Shown piece after piece: positions 7,048-12,802 of a stretch of 26,129 bases of DNA (position 1 is its first letter; the number at the start of each line of letters is the position of its first letter). Origin of the DNA: an uncultured Mycoplasmatota bacterium (GTDB lineage Bacteria > Bacillota_I > Bacilli_A > RF39 > UBA660); the NCBI GenBank assembly GCA_900549325.1, contig UROI01000018.1, positions 1 to 26,129 of the forward strand, written 5' to 3'. The position numbers and the translations under genes are program-made. The notes beneath the pieces were generated by a model. That model was not told the origin of the DNA, searched no databases, and was given only the letters and a program-made list of their open reading frames with translations.

Positions 7048-7058
7048 GAGGATTGGAA

Positions 7059-7616
7059 ATGATAAATGTTAATGATTTTAAGTCAGGTCAAACAATAAAC
7101 TATGATGGTAATTTATATATGGTACTTGATTTTAACCACGTTAAACCTGGTAAAGGTGCCGCTATTGTAAAGGCTAAACTTAAAAATTTAAGAACTGGAT
7201 CAATTGCTGAATATACATTTAATGCTGGTATTAAAGTACCTACAGCTCACGTTGAAAAACAAAAAATGCAATTTTTATACTCTGATGGAGATACTTATTC
7301 ATTTATGAATATGGAAACTTACGAGCAAGTAGAATTAAATAAAAAGCAAATTGAAAATGAAGTTAAGTATTTAAAAGAAGGTTTAGAAGTTATTATTATC
7401 TTTTTTGAAGGAGAAATGCTTGGAATAGATTTACCTGAAAAGATAGATTATAAGATTACTAAGACTGAACCTGCAATTAAAGGTAATACCGCTACTAATG
7501 CTACTAAAGATGCAATAGTAGAAACTGGTATGCTTGTTAAAGTACCTCTATTTATTGAAGAGGGAGAAGAAATAATTGTATCTACTAAAGATGGCAAATA
7601 TGTATCTAGAAAATAG
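7059..7616 (+). CDS. efp: Elongation factor P
   Basis: EF-P binds the ribosome between P and E sites and relieves stalling at polyproline. 185 residues, as usual for the family, with three beta-barrel domains. Domain I has the tip loop KPGKGAAIVKAKL; Lys32 in PGKG is the residue that is modified in many bacteria. GEMLGIDLPEKIDYKIT and TGMLVKVPLFIEEGEEIIVSTKDGKYVSR are typical of domains II and III. The ATG at 7059 is chosen over an upstream TTG because AGGAGG (7046-7051) is 7 nt away. No gene for an EF-P lysine-modifying enzyme is nearby. The stop codon lies inside its own terminator. Confidence 0.97.
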   Translation: MINVNDFKSGQTINYDGNLYMVLDFNHVKPGKGAAIVKAKLKNLRTGSIAEYTFNAGIKVPTAHVEKQKMQFLYSDGDTYSFMNMETYEQVELNKKQIENEVKYLKEGLEVIIIFFEGEMLGIDLPEKIDYKITKTEPAIKGNTATNATKDAIVETGMLVKVPLFIEEGEEIIVSTKDGKYVSRK

Positions 7617-7630
7617 ATACTTTTCTTTTT
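7602..7630 (+). terminator. Terminator of rpmG-efp
   Basis: GTATCTA/TAGATAC (7602-7608, 7614-7620) followed by TTTTCTTTTT. The stem starts within the last efp codons. A diverged copy of this stretch (8039-8060) begins the second unit of the downstream tandem duplication. Confidence 0.85.
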
Positions 7631-7645
7631 ACCTATCTTAATAGT

Positions 7646-7674
7646 TTGACAAAAGATATAAATTGTGCTATCAT
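7646..7674 (+). promoter_or_regulatory. Promoter of small RNA 1
   Basis: TTGACA (7646-7651), 17-nt spacer, TATCAT (7669-7674). Near-consensus and conserved in the second unit. Start expected near 7681. Confidence 0.8.
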
Positions 7675-7680
7675 TAGTAT

Positions 7681-7796
7681 GTAAGCAAGGAAACTTGCAT
7701 AAAATAAAAAAGGAAACATTCAATAGTCGTAGTTGGGTGTTGCCATATTAATTGGGTATCACCTAACTTAATGCTTTAAGTTAGGTGGTTTTCTTT
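7681..7796 (+). ncRNA. Small RNA 1, putative type I antitoxin
   Basis: About 116 nt from the predicted start to the end of a strong terminator: 12-bp perfect stem CACCTAACTTAA/TTAAGTTAGGTG (7760-7771, 7776-7787), TGCT loop, T-rich tail. The 5' end folds as GCAAG-GAAA-CTTGC. The small-RNA-2 copy has a different hairpin sequence there (AAGTA/TACTT), so structure rather than sequence is kept. There is no convincing ORF. The 3' end overlaps the stop of the opposite peptide gene, and the whole RNA is antisense to any readthrough 3' UTR of that gene. GTTGGGTG (7732-7739) could also pair with the 5' arm of the terminator as an alternative fold. Confidence 0.7.
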
Positions 7797-7939
7797 ATAT
7801 TAAAACTACAAAGAGTAGGCTAATTAAAGATATAATTATTATAAGCAATACAAAAACTAAAAAATCTTTCTTAATCATAATATCGCCTCCCTTCTTTAAT
7901 AGAAGTTTGGCAGACACCCAACTTATTTGAATATTTCCT
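7711..7939. repeat. Long inverted repeat enclosing the toxin-like gene
   Basis: Left arm 7711-7745 on the plus strand and right arm 7939-7908 on the minus strand share AGGAAA(C/T)ATTCAA, then GTTGGGTGT and TGCCA, with small gaps. The right arm begins at the predicted start of the peptide mRNA. If that mRNA reads to the T6 tract at 7711-7706 (minus strand), its 5' and 3' ends are complementary over about 30 nt. Confidence 0.65.
7795..7878 (-). CDS. Hydrophobic 27-residue peptide, putative type I toxin 1
   Basis: MIKKDFLVFVLLIIIISLIS then LLFVVLI: a charged N-terminus (K3, K4, D5) and one membrane-spanning helix, the form of type I toxins. It is too short for ordinary ORF calling but well supported. 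GGGAGG (7891-7886) lies 7 nt before the ATG, and a promoter lies upstream on the same strand. A second unit 440 bp away encodes a homologous N-terminus (KKDFL, F, LLIII, SLI). The 5' UTR can form CTTCT/AGAAG beside the ribosome-binding site. The opposite small RNA converges on it, as in the Fst/par and TxpA/RatA systems. I do not recognise the peptide family; the toxin role is inferred from architecture. Confidence 0.7.
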   Translation of the reverse strand: MIKKDFLVFVLLIIIISLISLLFVVLI

Positions 7940-7945
7940 AATACA

Positions 7946-7975
7946 ATTATATCATTTTTAATGTATCAAAAGCAA
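7946..7975 (-). promoter_or_regulatory. Promoter of toxin-like gene 1
   Basis: On the minus strand: TTGCTT (7975-7970), 18-nt spacer, TATAAT (7951-7946). Start near 7939, exactly at the outer end of the inverted repeat. Confidence 0.65.
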
Positions 7976-8086
7976 GCAATCTTGCTATAAATCATATACA
8001 AATTATAATATTAGACATCCATGCTGTAAAATAAATAAGTACCTAGAAAAATAGATACTTTATTTATGCATATATGATTAATTAGA

Positions 8087-8116
8087 TTGACAAAAAAATA
8101 CAAAATATGCTATTAT
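8087..8116 (+). promoter_or_regulatory. Promoter of small RNA 2
   Basis: TTGACA (8087-8092), 18-nt spacer, TATTAT (8111-8116); followed by TAGTATGTAAG exactly as in unit 1. Confidence 0.75.
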
Positions 8117-8122
8117 TAGTAT

Positions 8123-8241
8123 GTAAGTAATGGTACTTGCATAATAGAAAAAAAGGAAACATTCAATAGTCACATGTTGGGTGTTGCCATATTTGCTGGT
8201 ATCACCTAAACTTAATGCTTTAAGTTAGGTGGTTTCTTTTT
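8123..8241 (+). ncRNA. Small RNA 2, paralog of small RNA 1
   Basis: About 119 nt. It keeps the 5' hairpin with different paired bases (AAGTA-ATGG-TACTT), both identical 18-nt blocks of small RNA 1, and the terminator CACCTAAACTTAA/TTAAGTTAGGTG (8203-8215, 8220-8231, one bulged A) with a T-rich tail. Divergence falls mostly in the linkers, which suggests both RNAs are under selection. It may now protect against peptide 1 or 2, or serve as a stand-alone antitoxin. Confidence 0.65.
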
Positions 8242-8356
8242 AATTAAATGTTTTAAATAACAATATGATTAAAAGGAAGATTGTTATAGTTTGAAAGAAA
8301 ATTAAAGATAAAATTATTATAAGCAATATAAAAGTCAAAAAATCTTTTTTACTCAT
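8240..8356 (-). CDS. Hydrophobic 38-residue peptide, paralog of toxin 1, probably decayed
   Basis: It begins MSKKDFLTFILLIIILSLI, matching peptide 1 at most positions, then continues into a different hydrophobic and basic end (LLIILLFKTFN) instead of stopping at residue 27. Unlike unit 1 there is no clear ribosome-binding site before the ATG (the sequence there is TATATACGGTATT), and the expected promoter position is occupied by twin-hairpin element copy c. I infer a silenced or weakly expressed copy. The N-terminal similarity to peptide 1 is the best evidence that both were real genes. Confidence 0.5.
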   Translation of the reverse strand: MSKKDFLTFILLIIILSLIFFQTITIFLLIILLFKTFN

Positions 8357-8415
8357 AATACCGTATATAATAGATATATCGGTTTAGCAAGTACCCAACT
8401 TAAAAATATACTAAA

Positions 8416-8478
8416 ATTAGAGACTTCTTTAGGAAGGCTCTAATTTTTCTATAGAAAGACTATTAAGGCTTTCTATAG
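8416..8478 (-). repeat. Twin-hairpin intergenic element, copy c
   Basis: On the minus strand: hairpin 1 (8478-8449) has perfect 10-bp arms CTATAGAAAG and CTTTCTATAG. Hairpin 2 (8444-8416) has arms ATTAGAG and CTCTAAT with an inner CTTC/GAAG stem. Both have the AG-C...T-CT mismatch. On the plus strand hairpin 2 is followed by TTTTTCT and could terminate. It lies directly upstream of the second peptide's leader, where unit 1 has its promoter. Confidence 0.75.
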
Positions 8479-8536
8479 CAGTGAGTAACGTAGTACGAAC
8501 TGAAATAATAAATATGTCAATTTTATGTAAAAATAG

Positions 8537-8566
8537 TTTACTTATATATAAAGAAAATGCTATAAT
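8537..8566 (+). promoter_or_regulatory. Promoter of the Xer-type recombinase operon
   Basis: TTTACT (8537-8542), 18-nt spacer, TATAAT (8561-8566); start near 8573, followed by AGAGG. Confidence 0.65.
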
Positions 8567-8588
8567 TATTAAGAGGTAGAAAGTATAT

Positions 8589-9473
8589 ATGAAGTATATT
8601 AATAAATACTTAGAATATTTAAAGGTAGTAAAGAAATATAGTGATAAGACAATAGAATCTTATTATGATGATCTAACTTTATATAATGAATTTTTAGGTA
8701 ATAATTTTATTAATATTTTAGATATAGATTATGATACTGTTAAAGAATATATGAAATACTTATATTCACTTAATATTAGTAAAAGCTCTATATCTAGAAA
8801 GTTAAGTAGTATAAGAGGGTTATATAATTACTTAGTAAGAGAAGATATAGTTAAAGATAATTATTTTAATAGAATTAATAATCCTAAGAAAGATAAGTAT
8901 TTACCTAAGTTTTTAAAGGATGAAGAAGCTAATAAAATATTTGAAGTATGTAAGTATGATACTCCAATTAATCAGAGAAATAGTGTTATTATAGAACTAT
9001 TATATGCTACTGGTATTAGAGTTAGTGAACTAGTTAATATTAAAATATCTGATATTGATATTAATGAGAGAACTATTAAAGTACTAGGTAAAGGTAGTAA
9101 AGAGAGAATGGTTATATTTAATAATCATACTAAGAAGGCTATAGAGATATATTTAAATGATGGATATCATGAATTTAATAAACTTAGTAGTGGTTATTTA
9201 ATTCTTAATAAAGATGGTAATAAATTATCTGAACGATATATTAGAAATATTATTAATAAGTTAGTTACTAAGGCTGGACTAGATATTAAGATAAGTCCTC
9301 ATACTTTTAGACATACTTTTGCTACCGATATGTTAGAGGATGGTTCAGACTTAATGACTGTTAAAGAATTATTAGGACACGAATCACTTAATACGACGAG
9401 TATATATACTCATGTTACTAATGAGCAAATAAGAAAAGTATATGAAATGGCTCATCCAAGGGCTAAGAAGTAA
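8589..9473 (+). CDS. Tyrosine recombinase, XerC/XerD family
   Basis: 294 residues, the usual Xer size. The N-terminal SAM-like core-binding domain (about 1-90) has the DKTIESYYDDLTLYNEFL pattern. The catalytic domain has the full set: Arg144 (ATGIRVSEL), Lys168 (GKGSKER), His238 and Arg241 (SPHTFRHTFAT), His264 (LLGHES) and nucleophile Tyr273 (SIYTHV). It ends KVYEMAHPRAKK, as Xer proteins do. The expected role is resolution of chromosome dimers at dif. A second Xer or a dif site was not seen here, so XerC, XerD or a single-recombinase XerH/S-type system cannot be separated. It heads a run with tdk and the carboxypeptidase (12-nt gap to tdk). Confidence 0.92.
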   Translation: MKYINKYLEYLKVVKKYSDKTIESYYDDLTLYNEFLGNNFINILDIDYDTVKEYMKYLYSLNISKSSISRKLSSIRGLYNYLVREDIVKDNYFNRINNPKKDKYLPKFLKDEEANKIFEVCKYDTPINQRNSVIIELLYATGIRVSELVNIKISDIDINERTIKVLGKGSKERMVIFNNHTKKAIEIYLNDGYHEFNKLSSGYLILNKDGNKLSERYIRNIINKLVTKAGLDIKISPHTFRHTFATDMLEDGSDLMTVKELLGHESLNTTSIYTHVTNEQIRKVYEMAHPRAKK

Positions 9474-9485
9474 GGAGTAATTATT

Positions 9486-10100
9486 ATGGCAAAGTTATAT
9501 TTTAAATTTGGGGCAATGAAGTGTGGTAAGACTACGGATATTATTAAGACTTATTATAATTATAAAGAGAAAGATTTAAATGTACTTATTATGAAGCCAG
9601 GAGATGATACAAAGGCTGGCAGTAAGATTCAAAGTAGATCAGGAGCTGAACTTGATACTGACTATGTAGTAGGAGCAGGTGTTAATGTATATGATCTAAT
9701 AGGATGTCATATGATTAATCATAACTTGGACTGTATAATTGTTGATGAGGCCCAGTTTTTAACACCTAAACAAGTAGATGAACTTACTGATGTTGTAGAT
9801 AATTATGATATACCTGTATTATGTTATGGACTAAGAGCGGATGCTTTTTCAAATATGTTCCCTGGTAGTAAGAGATTATTTGAGGTAGCAGATGCTTTTG
9901 AAGAATTAAAAGCAGTATGTAAATGTGGTGATAAAGCTACATATAATTTAAGATTAAATAGAATAGATAATGAATTAATACCAGTATTTACTGGAGAACA
10001 AGTATCTATAGATGGTATTGATGCTGAATATGATTCAGTATGTAGACCTTGTTATAAGAAATTAAGGAGAAAATATGTCAAAGAGGAAGAAAATAAATAA
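9486..10100 (+). CDS. tdk: Thymidine kinase (type II)
   Basis: Phosphorylates thymidine (and deoxyuridine) with ATP in pyrimidine salvage. 204 residues. P-loop GAMKCGKT (9-16), Walker B/catalytic VDEAQF with Glu88, the YGLRADAFSNMFPGSKRLFEVAD block typical of the type II family, and two cysteine pairs (C145/C147 and C186/C189) for the structural zinc. The ribosome-binding site is AAGGAG at 9472-9477, overlapping the recombinase stop codon. Its 3' end overlaps the following gene by 26 nt, so the three genes are cotranscribed. Confidence 0.96.
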   Translation: MAKLYFKFGAMKCGKTTDIIKTYYNYKEKDLNVLIMKPGDDTKAGSKIQSRSGAELDTDYVVGAGVNVYDLIGCHMINHNLDCIIVDEAQFLTPKQVDELTDVVDNYDIPVLCYGLRADAFSNMFPGSKRLFEVADAFEELKAVCKCGDKATYNLRLNRIDNELIPVFTGEQVSIDGIDAEYDSVCRPCYKKLRRKYVKEEENK

Positions 10101-11244
10101 AAAGAAATTTGTTATTATAATTGGTAGTATATTACTACTTATTGTAATAGGAGTTAGCATTTTCTTATTTATAAATAAGAAGAATGTTAAAGATATTTTT
10201 AAGTATAAAGATAAGATTACTATTGAAGTAGGTAGTACATTACCAGTAGTTAATGATTATTTATATAAGAATACTGATTCTGATATAGAAATAGAATGGA
10301 CTGGTATTGAAAGTGAAGATAATAAGATATATAAACCGGGTATTTATTATGGCAGTTTTATGTATGATAATGAGAAGAAGAATATTACTTTGGTAGTAGA
10401 GGATAGTAAGGCTCCAGTTATTGAAGGGGTAAAAGATTATGAAATGCTGGCTTATGAGAAGGTACCTAACTTCTTAGAGAATGTTACTGTAAGTGATAAT
10501 AGTATGGAAGAGATTACTCCTAAAATAGAGGGGGAGTATGATAGTGAGAAAGTGGGTACTTATAATCTTAAATGCACAGCTTCTGATTCTAGTGGGAATA
10601 CTTCAAGTAAAGAATTTAAACTTGTGGTAAAAGAAAATAGTAATGTTAAGATTAGTAAGACTAAGAAGGGTAATACAATAAAGAATTATTATGGTATTAC
10701 TTATATAGATGATGTTATTATTGCTAATAAGTCTTATTCTTTGCCTAGTAACTTTGTTCCTAATAATTTGGTTAAGATAAATGGTTATATTAAAGTAGTA
10801 GATTATGTAAGAGATGCTTTTAATGAACTTAAGAGTGATAGTTCAGTACTGGGTCTTAATATATATGCTTCTTCTGGATATAGATCTTACAGTGATCAAA
10901 AATATATATATGATAATTATGTAAGAATGGATGGTAAGGAGAAAGCAGATACTTATTCTTCAAGAGCGGGATACTCAGATCATCAGACTGGTCTTACTAT
11001 TGATTTGAATACAGTAGATATTTCTTTTGCGGGTACTAATGAGAGTAATTGGCTTAAGGATAACTGCTGGAAGTATGGTTTTATTATTAGATATCCAGAA
11101 GGTAAAGATAGTGTTACGGGTTATACTTATGAACCTTGGCATATTAGATATGTTGGTAAAGAACTGGCTAAGACTTTATATAATAATGGTAACTGGTTAT
11201 CTCTTGAGGAATATTTTGGTATTGATAGTAAATATAGTGATTAG
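10075..11244 (+). CDS. Membrane-anchored D,D-carboxypeptidase, VanY/M15B family
   Basis: Trims the terminal D-Ala from peptidoglycan stem peptides. 389 residues: basic N-terminus, membrane anchor at about 12-33, a beta-rich region, an Ig-like (DUF5011-type) domain around 110-186 beginning DSKAPVIEGV and ending DSSGNTSSKEFKLVV, then the peptidase domain (about 225-380). Zinc ligands and catalytic residues are visible: YSDHQTGLTID (His303, Asp310) and EPWHIRYVG (Glu353, His356), plus SSGYRSYSDQ. The start is the ATG after AAGGAG (10064-10069). Together with the PBP2 gene it points to an active cell wall. Nothing suggests a vancomycin-resistance cluster; it is an isolated housekeeping-type gene. 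Confidence 0.92.
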   Translation: MSKRKKINKKKFVIIIGSILLLIVIGVSIFLFINKKNVKDIFKYKDKITIEVGSTLPVVNDYLYKNTDSDIEIEWTGIESEDNKIYKPGIYYGSFMYDNEKKNITLVVEDSKAPVIEGVKDYEMLAYEKVPNFLENVTVSDNSMEEITPKIEGEYDSEKVGTYNLKCTASDSSGNTSSKEFKLVVKENSNVKISKTKKGNTIKNYYGITYIDDVIIANKSYSLPSNFVPNNLVKINGYIKVVDYVRDAFNELKSDSSVLGLNIYASSGYRSYSDQKYIYDNYVRMDGKEKADTYSSRAGYSDHQTGLTIDLNTVDISFAGTNESNWLKDNCWKYGFIIRYPEGKDSVTGYTYEPWHIRYVGKELAKTLYNNGNWLSLEEYFGIDSKYSD

Positions 11245-11276
11245 ATAAGTGATAGTGATATTGCTTATCTTTTTTC
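11243..11276 (+). terminator. Terminator after the carboxypeptidase gene
   Basis: AGATAAG/CTTATCT (11243-11249, 11264-11270) followed by TTTTTCT. The stem includes the last two bases of the TAG stop. It ends 5 nt before the twin-hairpin element. Confidence 0.8.
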
Positions 11277-11280
11277 TATG

Positions 11281-11370
11281 CACTATAAGCCTTACTATGC
11301 AAGTCTTATTAGTGTTACTTTTAGCCTAGAGTAGTCTAAAAGTAAATACTTCGTATCTATTATATATAAG
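11281..11370 (+). repeat. Twin-hairpin intergenic element, copy d
   Basis: Hairpin 1 (11281-11314) has arms CACTATAAG and CTTATTAGTG. Hairpin 2 (11315-11345) has perfect 10-bp arms TTACTTTTAG and CTAAAAGTAA around CTA/TAG. Both have the C/T mismatch. CTATTATATATAAG (11357-11370) is the shared downstream box. In the rest of the gap, a 9-bp hairpin ATAAAATAG/CTATTTTAT (11394-11422) has a C/C mismatch on the reverse strand and may be a degenerate relative. 11423-11495 shows only AT-rich DNA. Confidence 0.8.
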
Positions 11371-11495
11371 AGAGATGTGTTTATTTAGTCCTTATAAAAT
11401 AGGAATATTTGGGCTATTTTATGGTTAAAAATAAGCTATTTAATTAAAATGTAAAGCGAAATGTCAAAAAAGTTAAAAAAATGTTCTTTTTTTAC

Positions 11496-11524
11496 TTGAT
11501 TTTAATAGAATTATAGGGTATAAT
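11496..11524 (+). promoter_or_regulatory. Main promoter of the S10-spc-alpha operon
   Basis: TTGATT (11496-11501), 17-nt spacer, TATAAT (11519-11524). No other convincing promoter was seen before rplQ, 14 kb downstream. Confidence 0.85.
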
Positions 11525-11530
11525 TGTAGA

Positions 11531-11657
11531 AGTGTGACTGGCTTAGATGTGCGAAGTTGCTGATACACCAGGTTAAGTTGTCAAATAAAATAAAGGTATA
11601 TCAGGTAATTCGTTCGGAGCTATGCCTATACAAGATATAGACGAAGGGAGGACAACT
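11531..11657 (+). promoter_or_regulatory. Structured 5' leader of the S10 operon
   Basis: A 127-nt leader, richer in G+C than the surrounding intergenic DNA. A stem CTGATACACC/GGTATATCAG (11560-11569, 11595-11604; one mismatch) is followed by the segment AATTCGTTCGGAGCTATGCC. From memory, similar sequences (GCGAAGTTGC, ATTCGTTCGG) precede rpsJ in other Firmicutes, so it is probably a conserved autoregulatory leader bound by a ribosomal protein. The ligand is not known to me; L4 regulates the S10 operon in E. coli through an unrelated leader. Confidence 0.6.
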
Positions 11658-11966
11658 ATGGCAAAAGAAGTAGTGAGAATCAAATTAAAATCTTACGACC
11701 ATAGAGTTCTTGATAATGCAGCTGCTAAAATAGTAGCTACAGTTAAGAGAACTGGTGGTGAGGTATCTGGTCCTGTACCATTACCAACTGAAATTGAAAA
11801 AATAACAATTTTAAGAGCGGTACATAAGTACAAGGATTCAAGAGAACAATTTGAAAAGAGAACTCACAAGAGACTAATCGACATCAATAACCCAAGTAAA
11901 GAAACTATTGAAGCACTTGCTCATTTAGATTTACCTAGTGGTGTTGATATACAAATTAAAAAATAA
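11658..11966 (+). CDS. rpsJ: Ribosomal protein uS10
   Basis: 102 residues, standard length: KEVVRIKLKSYDHRVLDNAA, GPVPLPTEIEKITILR, REQFEKRTHKRLIDI and the C-terminal LPSGVDIQIK. In other bacteria S10 also serves as the NusE transcription factor. The start is ATG 11658 behind GGGAGG (11646-11651). An in-frame ATG at 11622 lies inside the structured leader and would add 12 unrelated residues. First gene of the ribosomal operon. Confidence 0.97.
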   Translation: MAKEVVRIKLKSYDHRVLDNAAAKIVATVKRTGGEVSGPVPLPTEIEKITILRAVHKYKDSREQFEKRTHKRLIDINNPSKETIEALAHLDLPSGVDIQIKK

Positions 11967-11980
11967 TATAGGAGGAAAAA

Positions 11981-12751
11981 ATGAAAGGAATCTTAGGAAG
12001 AAAAAAAGGGATGACTGAAGTATTTACTGCTGATGGAAAACTTATTCCTGTAACTGTTATTGAAGTTGAAGATAACGTTGTATCTCAAATCAAGACTAAA
12101 GAATCTGATGGATATGATGCTATACAACTTGCTACAGTAGAGAAAAAAGTTTCTAGAAGTAATAAACCAGAAACAGGTCATCTAAAAAAAGCTAATACTA
12201 CCCCTAAGCGCTTCTTGAAGGAAATTAGAGGTGCAAGTGTTAGTGAGTATGCTTTAGGAGATGTTCTTAAGGCTGATACTTTTGCTGCAGGAGAAATGGT
12301 AGACGTTACCGGCACTTCTAAAGGTAAAGGTTTTCAAGGTGTTATTAAAAGACACAATCAAAGTAGAGGACCTATGACTCATGGATCTCAATACCATAGA
12401 GGAGTAGGATCAATGGGTACACTATTACCTATGAGAGTTTTACCAGGAAAGAAATTACCTGGACATATGGGTCATGAACAAGTAACTATTCAAAATCTTG
12501 AAGTTATTAGTGTTGACCTAGAAAATAATGTTATCTTAATTAAGGGAAGCGTTCCTGGACCTAAAAACTCTTTAGTACTTGTTAGAACTTCAGTTAAGAC
12601 TGGTGATAATGTTAATGAGCCAGTAGAATTAATCGTTTATGAAGAAGGCAAGACTTCTGAAGAAGTAGTTGAAGAAACTATGGAAACTATTAACGAAGAA
12701 TTAGCTGCTGAAGAAGCTAGCACAGAAGAATCACAAGAAACTGCTGAATAG
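11981..12751 (+). CDS. rplC: Ribosomal protein uL3, with acidic C-terminal tail
   Basis: Binds 23S rRNA near the peptidyl-transferase centre and starts 50S assembly. Core motifs: MKGILGRKKGMTEVF, VDVTGTSKGKGFQGVIKRH and MTHGSQYHRGVGSMG, then GKKLPGHMGHEQVTIQN. The protein is 256 residues, about 45 longer than the common 205-215. The excess is a strongly acidic, alanine-rich tail from about residue 221 (many E, no K/R after 224). There is no frameshift; the tail ends 51 nt before rplD. Preceded by AGGAGG. The tail's role is unknown. Confidence 0.95.
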   Translation: MKGILGRKKGMTEVFTADGKLIPVTVIEVEDNVVSQIKTKESDGYDAIQLATVEKKVSRSNKPETGHLKKANTTPKRFLKEIRGASVSEYALGDVLKADTFAAGEMVDVTGTSKGKGFQGVIKRHNQSRGPMTHGSQYHRGVGSMGTLLPMRVLPGKKLPGHMGHEQVTIQNLEVISVDLENNVILIKGSVPGPKNSLVLVRTSVKTGDNVNEPVELIVYEEGKTSEEVVEETMETINEELAAEEASTEESQETAE

Positions 12752-12802
12752 TTAGTACTATAAAAATATTAAAAGTTGTTTGTGATGATAAAGGAGGAAA
12801 TT

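Larger units (their letters stand above)
7602..8401. repeat. Tandem duplication of a peptide/small-RNA module
   Basis: Two diverged units about 440 bp apart fill most of the 7617-8588 gap. Each holds, in order: a CTAGAAAA..TAGATAC remnant, a TTGACA promoter, a 5' hairpin, the identical blocks AGGAAACATTCAATAGTC and GTTGGGTGTTGCCATATT, a TTAAGTTAGGTG terminator, then a minus-strand hydrophobic-peptide gene. The first part of each unit resembles the efp 3' end, which suggests the duplication arose in place. Confidence 0.75.

Noticed and set aside
7448..7723. 91-codon minus-strand ORF across the efp end
   Set aside because: Antisense shadow of efp running into the small-RNA promoter region; no ribosome-binding site or recognisable domain.
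7760..7787. Integron attC-like site (ACCTAAC...GTTAGGT matches RYYYAAC/GTTRRRY), with a tyrosine recombinase at 8589
   Set aside because: The hairpin is too short, has no L boxes or extrahelical bases, is followed by a T tract like a terminator, and the recombinase looks like housekeeping Xer with no IntI-specific insert visible.
7681..7796. T-box or metabolite riboswitch
   Set aside because: No T-box consensus (TGGNACCGCG) or known aptamer core, and no gene downstream on the same strand before the terminator.
8123..8241. Small ORF inside the small RNA (from TTG GGT GTT GCC)
   Set aside because: No ribosome-binding site at correct distance; the two copies give different short peptides, whereas RNA blocks and stems are conserved.
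8481..8536. tRNA, dif site or gene remnant before the recombinase gene
   Set aside because: No cloverleaf, no recognisable dif arms and no ORF; only AT-rich DNA apart from GTGAGTAACGTAGTACGAAC, which I cannot assign.
11027..11248. 73-codon plus-strand ORF inside the carboxypeptidase gene
   Set aside because: Out-of-frame shadow of the VanY catalytic region, which is intact in its own frame.
11622..11657. Upstream ATG start for rpsJ
   Set aside because: It lies in the structured leader without a ribosome-binding site; GGGAGG at 11646 serves the ATG at 11658, which gives the standard S10 N-terminus.
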